Source: Zygnema circumcarinatum (taxonomy: Eukaryota; Streptophyta; Zygnematophyceae; Zygnematales; Zygnemataceae). Taken from it: 51,337 nucleotides of DNA. Positions 23,131 to 34,403 of this stretch are shown in pieces. Where the stretch lies: positions 598,083 through 649,419 of the forward strand of contig CM074806.1 of NCBI GenBank assembly GCA_037447605.1, in the 5' to 3' direction. The stretch's first letter is position 1. The number at the start of each line of letters is the position of its first letter. The notes below the pieces were generated by a model. The model had not been told where the DNA came from. It made no database searches and saw nothing but the letters and a program-made list of their open reading frames with translations. The position numbers were made by a program, and so were the translations under genes.

Positions 23131-23710
23131 TGACAAATGGCGGCACGTGGCATTTGCCACGATGCCTTCCCTGCTGGACCGTCGCTAGTCGACCGGGCAG
23201 GACCGAAAAATTTGAGGGCGCGATGCTTCCGTTATTGCCGTCAATGTCATTGTCAACGTAGAGGTACTCTTTCGAGAACGCATGTGGGCTCATAATGTTG
23301 TGCGCGACGCGACTGAAGCAATGGCGTAAGAGGCAAACTTCCTTGTGCAACTCGAGCCGAGTGACATTGTGTCCCCTCGACTGACTGTTCGTGGCGAGCG
23401 CGGAGTTCACACTGAGTTGGCCCTCCCTCATGGACGGTGCTAAGCGCATTTTTGGGGATGTTGTGTTGACCGATCCGACACGTCTCGATTTATTGTCGCG
23501 TGCAGAGCACCATGAAGGCATGGCTGCTCGCGATGGGGCCCTTCGCAAGGAGCGCGCATATGCCCACCGGAAACGGCCGACGAGTTTGTTCCTATGGCTA
23601 TTGAGGTTTTTGGTTGCCTCGACACCCGTTTGCATACCTTCCTTCGCTAGTGCGCTCATCGCATTAGTGACCTTCGCTGCAAATGCTGCGTTGTTGCGCT
23701 TAGGCATAGT
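23131..23710. other. Unassigned GC-rich region
   Basis: Both strands are largely open here (minus-strand frame to 22961, plus-strand frame 23391-23723). The minus-strand frame begins MPKRNNAAFAAKVTNAMSAL. I recognise no family and the frame runs into the minisatellite. It may be a transposon-derived or spurious frame. Confidence 0.25.
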
Positions 23711-23814
23711 TTTTTGCTCCTAGCTTTTTTCTTTTGTGTTGAGGTCCTTAGCGATCTGTCCCTCGTGGTTCCCAATGCTGATTTTGTCCATGTACGTTGG
23801 ATGGCCTAGCCATT

Positions 23815-23901
23815 GTGAGATCAATGCCACTTCCTTTCTTTTTGTATGGAAATAGGAGATGTGGCATTGATTAAAAAGAAAATAAGTGGCATTGATCTCA
23901 C
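23815..23901. repeat. Perfect 18-bp inverted repeat (hairpin)
   Basis: GTGAGATCAATGCCACTT (23815-23832) is exactly inverted at 23884-23901, separated by 51 bp. It sits 23 bp left of the nested element's target-site duplication. It could be a small foldback element. Confidence 0.75.
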
Positions 23902-23935
23902 TGATCTCTTTTGTGAGACAACAATTTTTAAAGGA

Positions 23936-24325
23936 AAATTCTAGGAAAATGATATTTCGCCCCCTTTTTGGGTTATCCCGCCCCATTTTTTTTGAAATGC
24001 CGCCCTCCCATTTTTGCTATTCCGCCCCCTGTTTTGGATATCCGCCCCTCCACATTCTGGATATTCACCCCCCTGTTTTCTCCTTCTCACACACCAGCGC
24101 AACGTTTGTAAAGAAAGCAAAGCAGAGGAGAGACGAGGAGAGAGAGAGCAGGGGACAGCGGGACAGAAGGAGAGAGCAGAGGAGAGAGCACAGGAGAGAG
24201 GGAGCAGAGGAGAAAAATAATTGGGTGGGGCGGGCCTTGAACAAAAATCTTGGAATGGGAGGATTTCAAAATAAATGGGCGGGATATTCCAAAAAGGTGG
24301 GCGAAGTATCATTTTCCAAATTCTA
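23936..24325. mobile_element. 374-bp element nested in the left terminal repeat of the outer element
   Basis: Spans 23944-24317 with perfect 8-bp duplications AAATTCTA at 23936-23943 and 24318-24325. Ends are GGAAAATGATATTTCGCCC and its inverted relative GGAAAATGATACTTCGCCC. The interior is purine-rich (GAGAGAGCAGAGG). Its layout resembles the element at 4250-4938. Confidence 0.88.
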
Positions 24326-24761
24326 TACTCACACCTTTTTTGTCTACACACAGACCCTTTTTCGACGGGCAGGTTTTATTTTAGAAAAAAAAGGATCAAA
24401 AACGAAAAATGCTTTTTCACACCTTTCTGGAATCGATACAGACCTTTTTCCGTCGGGCAGATTTTACCCATGATGTCGTTTTGGAGAGAAAAAAGTAACG
24501 GCCTGCCTGAATCTTCTCAGAACGGAAGATCCGTCCGCCACGAGATCGTTTGCGGGTGTGCGTCCTTCGCACTTGTATTGAATCTCCGCCGTCGACTAAC
24601 TCGCAGATCGCACCATGGCAGATCACCGTTCGACCTGCAGTCGGGCTCGGTCCCAGCGCATTGGCACGTGCCCACGTGTTCCGTGCTAGAGCGCGCTTCC
24701 CTCGGCCCAAGATCTCCGCAAAATTATGAGCTGGACCGGCCAGCCCTGCGGTGGCTAGACC

Positions 24762-24926
24762 ATTAGGGGGTGTCAGACTTAACAAAATCTTACGAAAAGC
24801 GTTACGAAAAAAAAGGTTACGAAAGTACTCCGCCGCACGAGGATCGCTATAATACTGGAGTACTCGTTCTGATGTCAAACTTACGAACACGCGTACTGAA
24901 ATTTTTTAAGTCTGACACCCCCTATT
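24762..24926. mobile_element. 159-bp MITE copy A with 3-bp TSD
   Basis: Spans 24765-24923. Ends are AGGGGGTGTCAGACTTAA and its exact inverted copy. Flanked by ATT (24762-24764 and 24924-24926). It is the reverse-oriented sister of the copy at 25596-25754. A 3-bp A/T target duplication is like PIF/Harbinger in size. Confidence 0.88.
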
Positions 24927-25592
24927 GACAACTAATAGCCAATCACCATCTGGAGCGGGTTATCTTCAATGACGGTCCAGCCAGTCAATATAACGGTATT
25001 CTGCCTTTCCTCGAAGTTGTGACCGTACAGCAATTGTACAAGGGGTAGTGATATTTCCACCCCTTTTTTGGATCCAAACACCCCTTCCCGGCCGGGCAGA
25101 TTTCAAAAGGGATTAAAAAGGGAAAATGCTTTTTTAACACCTTTTTGGAATCGATACCCACCTTCTTCCGTCGGATGATTTTATTTTTGCTAACCAAGGA
25201 AAATGATACCCCGTCACTGCATTTTGAATACTGTATCCCGCCTCCCTGAATTTTTTTTTGAGGGAATGAAATATCTGCCTGCCCGAATCCGCTCGAAGCG
25301 GAAGATCCGTCCGCCACGAGATCGCTCGCGGATGTCCGTCCTTCACACGTGTGTGTCAATCGCAGCTGTCGATTCCCTCGCAGATCGCACCACTGCAGGT
25401 CACCGTTCGATCTGCAGCCGGGCTCGATCTTAGCGAATGGAAAGCGCCCACGAGTCCCGTCAAAGCCGGATCGCAAGTACGAGTGCGCGCGTCCCTCGGC
25501 CCGAGATCTCGTCATTGTTAGTTCCCAGCCAATAAAACTCTGCCACGTGTTTCATTTTTTGTCGTGGAAAATTTTGATTGGTCCAAGCTCTC

Positions 25593-25757
25593 AATAGGGG
25601 GTGTCAGACTTAAAAAATTTCAGTACGCGTGTTCGTAAGTTTGACATCAGAACGAGTACTCCAGTATAATCGCGATCCTTCTGCGGCGGAGTACTTTCGT
25701 AACCTTTTTTTTCGTAACGCTTTTCGTAAGATTTTGTTAAGTCTGACACCCCCTAAT
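25593..25757. mobile_element. 159-bp MITE copy B with 3-bp TSD and an identifiable empty site
   Basis: Spans 25596-25754, flanked by AAT (25593-25595 and 25755-25757). The related element at 32929-33875 has the uninterrupted target CTCAATGTACG at about 33479-33489, so the insertion and its 3-bp duplication can be seen directly. Confidence 0.9.
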
Positions 25758-25988
25758 GTACGAAATTCTGGGTTCCTTAAGTTGCGTCCGTACGACATTT
25801 GTACGGACAAACTTTTGAGACGACTTTGGCGGGATACGTGGGCCCGTGCCATTCGCTGTGACCGAGCCCGGCTGCAGATCAAATAGGGATCTGCCGTGTT
25901 GCGATCTGCGAGGGAATCGACGGCTGCGATGACCGCACGCGTGAAAAAAAATTCAGGTAGGCGGGATATTCAAAATGGGGTGACGGGT

Positions 25989-26853
25989 TATCATTTGGGT
26001 AGTGATATTTCCACCCCTTTTTTGGATCCAAACACCCCTTCCCGGCCGGGCAGATTTCAAAAAGGATTAAAAAGGGAAAATGCTTTTTTCACACCTTTTT
26101 GGAATCGATACCCACCCTCCATCGGCAGATTTTATTTTCGCGAAACAAGGAAAATGATAACCCGTCAACCCATTTTGAATATCCCGCCTACCTGAATTTT
26201 TTTTCACGCGTGCGGTCATCGCAGCCGTCGATTCCCTCGCAGATCGCAACTCGGCAGATCACTATTTGATCTGCAGCCGGGCTCGGTCACAGCGAATGGC
26301 AAGTGCCCACGTACCCCGCCAAAGTCGTCTCAAAAGTTTGTCCGTACAAATGTCGTACGGTCGCAACGTGAGGAACCCAGAATTTCGTACATTGAGACCT
26401 TGGAACAATCAAAATTTTCCGGCTTTGACGGGACTCGTGGGCGCTATCCATTCACTGAGATCAAGCCCGGCTGCAGATCGAACGGTGATCTGCAGTGGTG
26501 CGATCTACGAGGAATCGACAGCTGCAATTGATACGCACGTGTGAAGGACGGACACCTGCGAACGATCTCGTGGAGGACGGATCTTCCGCTCCGAGCGGAT
26601 TCGGGCAGGCAGATATTTCTTTCCCTCAAAAAAACAAATCAGGGAGGCGGGATACAGTATTCAAAATGCGGTGACGGGGTATCATTTTCCTTGGTTAGCA
26701 AAAATAAAATCAGCCGACGGACGAAGGTGGGTATCGATTCCAAAACGGTGTGAGAAAAGCATTTTCTGTTTTTAATCCCTTTTGAAATCTGCCCGGCCGG
26801 GAAGGGGTGTTTGGATCCAAAAAAGGAGTGGAAATATCACTACCCTATCATTT
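25989..26853. mobile_element. Inner 849-bp inverted-repeat element with 8-bp TSD
   Basis: Spans 25997-26845, inside the middle element. Same GGGTAGTGATATTTCCAC termini. Perfect 8-bp duplication TATCATTT at 25989-25996 and 26846-26853; the duplicated bases belong to the TTATCATTTTCC motif of the host element. Youngest visible layer of the nest. Confidence 0.9.
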
Positions 26854-27413
26854 TCCTTGTTTCGCAGAAATAAAATCTGCCGATGGAGGGTGGGTATCGA
26901 TTCCAAAAAGGTGTGAAAAAAGCATTTTCCGTTTTTAATCCTTTTTGAAATCTGCCCGGCTGGGAAGGGGTGTTTGGATCCAAAAAAGGGGTGGAAATAT
27001 CACTACCCTTGTACAAGCCCACTTTGAGCCGGATTTGGCGAGACACGTGGGCACGTGCCCTTCGCTGAGACCGAGCCCGACTGCAGATCAAAGGTGATCT
27101 GCCGTAGTACAATCTGCGAGTTAGTCGACGGCGGAGATTCAATACAAGTGCGAAGGACGCACACCCGCGAACGATCTCGTGGCGGACGGATCTTCCGCTC
27201 TGAGAAGATTCGAGCAGGCCGTTACTTTTTTCTCTCCAAAAAACATCAGGGCTAAAATCTGCCCGACGGAAAAAGGTCCGTATCGATTCCAGAAAGGTGT
27301 GAAAAAAGCATTTTTCGTTTTTAATCCTTTTTTTCCTGAAATAGAATCTGCCCGACGAAATAAGGTCTGTGTGTAGACAAAAAAGGTGTGAGAACAGAAT
27401 TTTCCTTTTTAAA

Positions 27414-27965
27414 AACTAGATACAACCATAAGAAATATTTTTTCCCGTGAAAGTGAATTTTTAGTTCGACATGAATTTGTCCGTTTGGCCATCACGGATC
27501 GCCTTCTCGCAACCTCGTCCTACGTGGCCAATCGAACGGTCACGATCTCCTTCCCTGGTGCTCCGGCTCCTCGTCGTCGTCGATCAGCGATGCCACCTTC
27601 GCGTGCAGGACCGCTCCGCGAGTGGCTCCGCCATCAGCGGCCCATCGCGCTGTATGGACATTGTACCAACAATGTACGGACTACCTTGCACTGCCTTGGA
27701 CGCACATAAACAAACGGCTGCCGTACGCGTACGGGTACAGAGAATGGGTCAAAAGTCGCAAAAAACGGCGCTTTCCCATACGTCCCCAGACAGCGTCAGC
27801 GCTTGTGAGCCAGTTGCGGTGGCCCGCCGCCGGCACTCCGCTCTACGGCCTCCCCCTCTCGCACTATTTGTCCTTCCCCGTCTCCCTCTCACTCTCACTC
27901 GCACTGCCCCTCTCCCTCCCCCTCTCCCTCACTTCGCTCTCCTTTCCTCTCCTGTGCGCGGCGCC
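27414..27965. promoter_or_regulatory. Upstream region of LRR-Cys gene 1
   Basis: Contains a block (27601-27640, GCGTGCAGGACCGCTCCGCG onward) shared with the upstream region of gene 2 and with 22879-22920. Several GTAC sites lie at about 27661-27740. A CT tract runs up to the start codon. No TATA box is obvious. Confidence 0.5.
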
Positions 27966-30900
27966 ATGGCGTCCGCCACCGCCCTCGTCGTGGCGGCGCT
28001 GCTCTGCATCGCCGCCTCTGCGGACGCCGCGCTCGTGAAGGCCGCGCAGCAGAGTGAGTGGCGCGCAGGCACGCGAGGGCGCGCAGCGCGCGCATGCATG
28101 CATGTTTGCATGGCTGCCTGCGTGAAGGAGGCTGACGGGGAGCGGTCGGGTGGGCGGGCGCAGCGGCGCTGCAGGCCGTGAAGGCGAGTCTGCGGCTGAC
28201 GGACCCGAAGCTGCCGAACTCGTGGAAGGCCTCCTCCGACTGCAGCGCGTGGCGCGGCGTCAAGTGCGACGCTGCGGGGAACGTCCTCTCACTGTGCACG
28301 CCTCCTCTCCCTCCTCCGGGCAGAAGATAATCATTTGTTACTTCTTTCTAGGCGGGCTTGGGAAATTTGCCACCCTCCGAGTTCGTTTTTTTTGTTTTCA
28401 AACTGCACTTCTTTTTGCTTCGTCAGAAGATCTTCCTGTGCCGGGAAAGGCGCCAATGTCTTTCATATTTGCCTGTGCCCATTGCCTCTCATTTTGATTT
28501 TTGCCGTCTTATCTGAGTGCACTTTCTTTTTCTTTCTTATGCTAACGCAATAAATGAGACAACATTTTCTCCACAATTCCTAAAGTCGTGACAAATCCTG
28601 GCGACAATCACACAGACATTCGAAATTTTCGTTGTTACAGACATTAATGATATGTTCGACTTTTCTCTTGTTTCTTATTTTCTCGTTGATATCTTCTCAC
28701 TTTTTTACGCAGAACTATTACTCCAGTGCCTACTTATATACTTGGCATTGAATTTAATAAGACAGTTCCCAATAAAAATCCACTCACTAACAATGGAACC
28801 ATCTCTCCAAAGATATCAGAGCTCAAGAAATTGGAGATCCTGTGAGTTATATTGAAGCCATCTCTAGGCTAAGTGAGCCTGCTTCTCATTCAGTTTGTCT
28901 TGATGGTTTCGGATTCCTTAAAGCCATCAAAAGTTGTAGATGTACATGGGGCTGCTTGACGCTTTAAGTGACTACCATTTGAGATTTTTCGGATGATGAG
29001 ATTTTTAGTCGGATTCAGTTTTGGGCGCTGCGGGGTTTCGAATTGTTTAATTGTGGTGGCGTAGTTCTGAGTTGGATTCTATCTCTCCTTACGCTTTCTG
29101 AGGATAATTTCACGTCGGATGATGGGAGCTGCAGGATTCTTCTTGCGACGGGCCTAGTCGAAGACATACCGGAGGAACTTGGAAATTTGAAAAAACTGAG
29201 AATTCTGTAAGAACAAAGTCCCACTTCACCCAGTGCAGGGGTCGAATTCTGAACATCGTCGTCATAACCGTGTAAAGATTTGGCGACTGCAGAGAGTTTT
29301 CCGGGTTCAGAAAATTTCCTGAATCTTACGAGAAGAATCATAGGACAAACAATTTCTTACCACTCTGCTTTTTCTTGTGTGTTTGGGATGCAGCGAGTTG
29401 AGCGGGAACAATTTTCCTTCCAATATGCCAAACAGTGTAAAAATGTTGACGAGTCTGGAGTACCTGTACGCCGCTTACACTTTTGTCCCCCTCGGCAGCT
29501 TACCCATTAGTAGGCAGTTGCATTTCAAGGGAAAACGACAGACTTTTCAAGCTTCTCCTTCTCCTTTCTTGAAGACATTTCTTCTAACGTGAAGCGTATT
29601 GTCATGTCATGTGACTTTTACAATGCGTGGAGAGTTTAACAGTGTGATTTTTCACTAGTTAGGGTCAGAGTGGCATTAGGATTGCTGTTCCGATCGATGC
29701 TTTGAGTTGAGGTGTAAGGGCCACTGAAAGTTAATTTTTCTCGTATTCTTTCATATTTGTCTTTGAGCTGATTGCCAGAGCTTGCAGCGACTGCATGTTG
29801 AAAGGGAAGGTCCCCACTGGAATCAGCAGCCTCTTGAAATTGCAGTGGTTGTAAGTTCCCTTTCCCTTATTGGCGGCTACTTTTGACTCTTTTTAATATG
29901 GAAGAAACTGGCATGTTTTTTTTTCTTACAAAAAATGCTTTGTGTGGCAGTTGCAAGAACGCTCCCATAAGTCATGAATCGGTTGCATGCTAGAATGCAC
30001 CAATGTACGAAGCAATGTTGTGAATATTCTTCTTAAATCAAGAGCTCCCCCATGCCACTACTTCAGGTGGCCTCATGTTTTTGATGCATTGCAAATTGGA
30101 TTTCGCAGGGATTTCTCCACCAATTCGTTAAGCGGTAAAATTCCGCCGGGCATTGTCAACCTGCCAAACCTTTCAACACTGTAAGTGCTTCCAACTGTTG
30201 CCATATCAACTTTCATCCGTGCATTGAAATCCCCGAGGTTGCTGCTTATTGGAGGTTGTTCTGAAATGTTGGTGTGTTGCAGGGCGTTCCAGAATAACAT
30301 ACTAAGTGGCGAAATTCCTGTTCGCTCCTCAAAGCTGAAACCATTGGCCATCTTGTAAGTAGCCATAGACAAAGCGCTTCAACTTCTTTCCTTCGCATTT
30401 TTAGGGAATGTTGCCCATGTGTATCTGAGCGATTACCCATGTCAGTGCAATGGCTCAAACGTTCTAAAACATGCCACTTCCTTGCTTAATGGGCTAGTTG
30501 TGTTCCCTATTCCTCAGGGTCATGGGTGTCAACAAGTTCTCGGGCAAAATTCCAAAGTGGGTCTTCACTGTTCCATTTGTGTAAGTTTGCTGACCTGCAG
30601 AACCCACCATTCTGAATTGATCTGCTGAGTTTCAGTGATATGGAGATTTACGGAGATTCCCTGCTCATGAAGATTCCGCTATTTAACAGTCGGAACTGCA
30701 CTTTCATGCGTGCAGATGCACAGAGTCTCATGAAGGACAATTGCACTCGTTACCTTTCCATTTTGCACCTATCTTACCCTGCGACCTTCACACTTTCACA
30801 TTCTGCTTCTTTTCTTTTTTCCTTCGTCTCTCACCTTCTCTCTCTCTCTCTCTCGCCTTTTCTCTCACGTCCTCTCTCTCCTCTCTCTCTCACGTCCTCT

Positions 30901-32068
30901 CTCTCCTCTCTCTCTCTCTGTCCTTTCTTTTTGTTCTAAATTTCTCGATGTTTTCTGTAATCCACTTTGATCTCAGGTTCTTATTTTCTAACCGGTTGGT
31001 TGGAAAAATTCCGAAAATTCCAAACTCCACCAATGTATTGTAAGTGCTTGCATAGAAATCAAGAGCGAGTACCTCTGTGCGTTGCAAATTTGATCAGGAA
31101 AGAATAAATGGTTGTATTTATTTTATTGAAACTTAGTTCTTACGAACGATTGAAGTCTTTTCACTGGCCTGCCAAGTCCCTCTGTTCCCCGAAAAAGGTC
31201 TGTTTTTTTATTGCTGTTGGTTGATCTTTGATTTCTTAGCTTCGTTTCATGTTCAATCCAATTTGTTCTTTTGTTTGCGTGAGCTTTAACTGATGCACAG
31301 ATAGTACAGCTGCTGTCATATCTTCTTGCCCGGATACGAAGTTACGGCCACATTAGGACGTCTAGTGTGTCACTTTTTTGAGTAATTTAATGTTTGTGAT
31401 TCTTGTAATAGATTTTGTCCTCCATTCTAACCACTGCCCTTCCCACTGACTCCTTGGATGCTGCAGATCGCTGAGCTCAAACTATCTTTCTGGAGAGATA
31501 GTGATTTCAGACGAGAGTCCAGAGTCTTCATTTTACTTCTCTGCGAACTATTTCTCTTCTGTCACTGGAGGAAATCCCAATTATGTATTAGTCGATGACA
31601 ACTGCTTATCCGGAACCCAGGCAGTCGAATTCGGACCACAGAAGTCAAACAAAGTATGCAATAATTTCTGCAATGCGAAGCAAAAGGGCGGAGCCTGCGG
31701 GAAGAACGGAGTCTGCGGCCCCGGCGGTGCCAAGGCCCCGACCTGCACTTGCAAGAAGGGCTACTTCACCTTCGTCAAAAAATTCACATGCACGAAAGGT
31801 ATTTTCCCCTTTCCATTCTCACTGCTGTTTGTTTTTTTTGTCAGCTTTTATGATTGAGGGTGTATTTGCACTCAAGCCTCCTACCTTGAAGTTTGTTTCT
31901 AGCAACGCGCTGTACTTTCTAAGTTTTGATGGGTTTTGCAAGCGACTCGAGAAAGCCTATCCGGTTAAGTCCTGCTTGTACTAACTCTAGTCCCTGGATG
32001 CTCCTGTTTCCTGCCCCTTAGACGCGCCACCAAGCCCTAGCGCCCCTGCGGTCGGAGGGAGGACTTGA
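27966..32068 (+). CDS. Secreted LRR protein with C-terminal cysteine-rich (EGF-like) module, gene 1
   Basis: Thirteen exons: 27966-28053, 28164-28293, 28713-28841, 29135-29206, 29394-29465, 29779-29850, 30109-30180, 30283-30354, 30518-30580, 30636-30707, 30977-31039, 31467-31798, 32022-32068; 427 residues. Signal peptide MASATALVVAALLCIAASAD; plant LRRNT cap (ALQAVKASLRLTDPKLPNSW, then SDCSAWRGVKCD); about ten LRRs on 63/72-nt phase-2 exons (for example LSGKIPPGIVNLPNLSTL); then DDNCLSG, VCNNFCNAKQKGGACGKNG and TCTCKKGYF; short Pro/Ser tail from the last exon. No membrane segment or kinase, so an apoplastic or wall protein is likely. Exon 10 ends in a non-GT donor (GC), supported by the 72-nt module and by gene 2. 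Function unknown; ligand binding or wall assembly are possible. Confidence 0.85.
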
Positions 32069-32920
32069 GCTGAGGGACTTCGTAGCGATTGGACTATTTG
32101 CGGGGGAGGGGACGAGAGCCTTCAACTCTTTGAGGCATTGTGCATCGCAAGGTCGGAAGACAGATTGTGCGAGAATCTCCAAGACCATGAACAACAAACA
32201 ATGGTGGTATGAATTCAGGGGCAATTCTTGTACCTTTGGTTATTTGGAATTGGATGGTGATAATGATGTGATGTTTTTATCGTTGCCATGGCAACAAACG
32301 AATGCTGGAACACTTCACATGAACTCAAAAAGAGACAATAGCTCTCAAAGTCGACAAGAGTGCAAATTTGTGAGACGGGAGTACTGATTCTGTAGCCCGC
32401 CAGCGCACCCTCCTAGGCCCGCCGTCGTCGCCCGCGCTCTTAAACACCGCTTGAGAGTTGACTCCGAGTCAACCGTGTCCCAAAAATCCCGCGATCATGT
32501 CACACGAGCGAAGCCGTTGCCAATGTAACGGTCGGTGGCCCCTGATTGGCTGCAGCGCTTTTGTTGACGTCACAAAAAATACCTTAATAACATAACAACC
32601 CTGAAGTGTCATCTGACTGGCGGAGGAAGGTGTGTATCTAGACGAAAAAAGCGTGTATAGTATTTTCCGAATTTATAACGCTTTACAACCCGTTATGAAG
32701 TTGGGGTCCATGAGAACTGGGCAGCTATGTACACACCTTTTTTCACTTTTGTTTTTACTTTGAACGGTTCGGATATATTATTTACGGTACGGCCGGTTCA
32801 AGTCGACCACTCGCCAGTCGGTGACATGACGTCGTTGGACGTGACATGATGTCATCCCCAAATTGTTAATGGAATCTATTAATTCCACATTGTTTTTGGC
32901 TAGATATACACCTTTTTGGT
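32069..32920. other. Region after LRR-Cys gene 1 (3' UTR and element relic)
   Basis: 32130-32410 resembles the sequence after gene 2 (GGTCGGAAGACA..., CCATTGCCATGG-like block) and is inverted at 39963-40112. 32620-32760 holds relics of the AAGGTGTG...GTCTAGA type termini seen in the nearby MITEs. No exon recognised. Confidence 0.5.
32262..32410 (+). repeat. 3' flank copy, inverted partner at 39963-40112
   Basis: Shares long blocks in reverse complement with 39963-40112: TGTTTTTATCGTTGCCATGG, CAAATTTGTGAGAC, ATTCTGTAGCCCGCCAGCGC. The partner lies about 1 kb beyond the 3' end of the inverted paralogue, consistent with a duplicated gene block including flank. Confidence 0.8.
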
Positions 32921-33883
32921 TAAATAAAGGGTAGTGATATTTCCACCCCTTTTTTGGATCCAAACACCCCTTCCCGGCCGGGCAGATTTTAAAAGGGATT
33001 AAAAACAGAAAATGCTTTTTTCAGACCTTTTTGGAATCGATACCCACCTTCTTCCGTCGGATGATTTTATTTTTGCTAACCAAGGAAAATGATACCCCGT
33101 CACCGCATTTTGAATACTGTATCCCGCCTCCCTGAATTATTTTTTTGAGGGAAAGAAATATCTGCCTGCCCGAATCCGCTCGGAGCGGAAGATCCGTCCG
33201 CCACGAGATCGTTCGCGGGTGTCCGTCCTTTACACGTGTGTGTCAATCGCAGCTGTCGATTTCCCTCGCAGATCACACCACTGCAGATCACCGTTCGATC
33301 TGCAGCCGGGCTCGATCTTAGCGAATGGAAAGCGCCCACGAGTCCCGTCAAAGCCAAATCGCACCTGCGAGTGCGCGCGTCCTTCGGCCCGAGATCTTGC
33401 ATATTGTTAGCTCCCAGCCAATCAACATCTGCCACGTGTTACAATTTTGACGTGGAAAATTTTGATTGGTCGAAGATCTCAATGTACGAAATTTTGGGTT
33501 CCTCAAGTTGCGACCGTACGACATTTGTACGGAGAAACTTTTGAGAGGACTTTGGCGGGATACGTGGGCACGTGCCATGCGCTGTGACCGAGCCCGGCTG
33601 CCGATCAAATAGTGATCTGCCGTTTGCGATCTGCGAGGGAATCGACGGCTGCGATTGACCGCACGCGTGAAAAAAAACTCAGGTAGGCGGGATATTCAAA
33701 TGGGTCGACGGGTTATCATTTTCCTTGTTTCGCAGAAATAAAATCTGCTGATGGAGGGTGGTATCGATTCCAAAAAGGTGTGAAAAAAGCATTTTCCGTT
33801 TTTAAACCTTTTTGAAATCTGCCCGGCCGGGAAGGGGTGTTTGGATCCAAAAAAGGGGTGGAAATATCACTACCCTAAATAAA
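32921..33883. mobile_element. Solo 947-bp inverted-repeat element with 8-bp TSD
   Basis: Spans 32929-33875; perfect duplications TAAATAAA at 32921-32928 and 33876-33883. Termini GGGTAGTGATATTTCCACCC as in the nest at 25043-27008. The interior carries CACGTG (about 33232, 33434, 33563) and several CGTAC sites. It sits between LRR genes 1 and 2. No transposase frame. Confidence 0.92.
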
Positions 33884-34403
33884 AACCCTGAAATGGGGAA
33901 ACTTTCATTGAACTCGCGATGGCGAGGCCATCAAACATCATTTCCCATCAAATGCACATGGACAAAGGCAAAATGTGGAACCACGACTGGCTACCGGCGA
34001 AAAAGGGTTCCTTCTGAAACCTTCTGCTCGGACTCTAGTCACATCCAACAAGGCGGATCGCCTTGCCCTGCGATCCGGCTTCTCTGCGAGGTCGATTTGG
34101 GCTGTGCCCCCAACGCGTCGCGTTCGCGCGTGCAGGACCGCTCCGCGACTGGCTCCGCCCTCAACGGACCTTCGGACTGAAGTGACGTACGGACAAACGG
34201 TTTTCGTACAGTAAGGATACGGCAGTCACTTGATTCGCACTCGTCACGGCGACTTCCTGCTCGATTTCCCCTGCGCTCTCCTACGCTCGCTCCCCCTCTC
34301 CCTCCCCCACGCCTTCCCCCTCCCCCTCTCCCTCGCCCTCCCCCTCCTTTCCCTCTCTCTCTCCCCCTCCTCCTTTCCCTCTCCTCTCTCTCCTCTCCTC
34401 TCC
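33884..34403. promoter_or_regulatory. Upstream region of LRR-Cys gene 2
   Basis: Contains the shared block at 34129-34170 (CGTGCAGGACCGCTCCGCGA onward), GTAC sites around 34185-34210, and a CT microsatellite (34260-34400) ending at the start codon, the same layout as gene 1. Confidence 0.5.

Larger units (their letters stand above)
25034..27017. mobile_element. Middle inverted-repeat element (1966 bp with its own insertions), 9-bp TSD
   Basis: Spans 25043-27008, inserted in the outer element. Ends are GGGTAGTGATATTTCCACCC and the inverted copy; the terminal repeats extend inward through GGATCCAAACACCCCTTCCC. Perfect 9-bp duplication TTGTACAAG at 25034-25042 and 27009-27017. It contains a 159-bp MITE and an 849-bp inner element; without them it is about 950 bp, matching the solo copy at 32929. 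Confidence 0.88.
23925..27413. mobile_element. Outer inverted-repeat element (3473 bp including nested insertions), 8-bp TSD
   Basis: Spans 23933-27405, flanked by perfect direct repeats TTTTTAAA (23925-23932 and 27406-27413). The left end reads GGAAAATTCTA, interrupted by a 374-bp insertion, then TACTCACACCTTTTTTGTCT; the right end is the inverted copy (GGAAAATTCTGTTCTCACAC on the other strand). Subtracting the insertions leaves about 954 bp, the size of the related element at 32929-33875. Long terminal inverted repeats, no transposase: MITE or foldback-like, with an 8-bp duplication as in hAT/Mutator-type elements. Confidence 0.85.

Noticed and set aside
22961-23707. 248-codon open frame on - strand
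   Set aside because: No recognisable family, the frame runs into a minisatellite, and the opposite strand is open too. Left as unassigned.
24985-27376. Several 60-180-codon frames in both strands
   Set aside because: They lie within terminal inverted repeats of the nested elements and recur as mirrored copies; no transposase motif seen.
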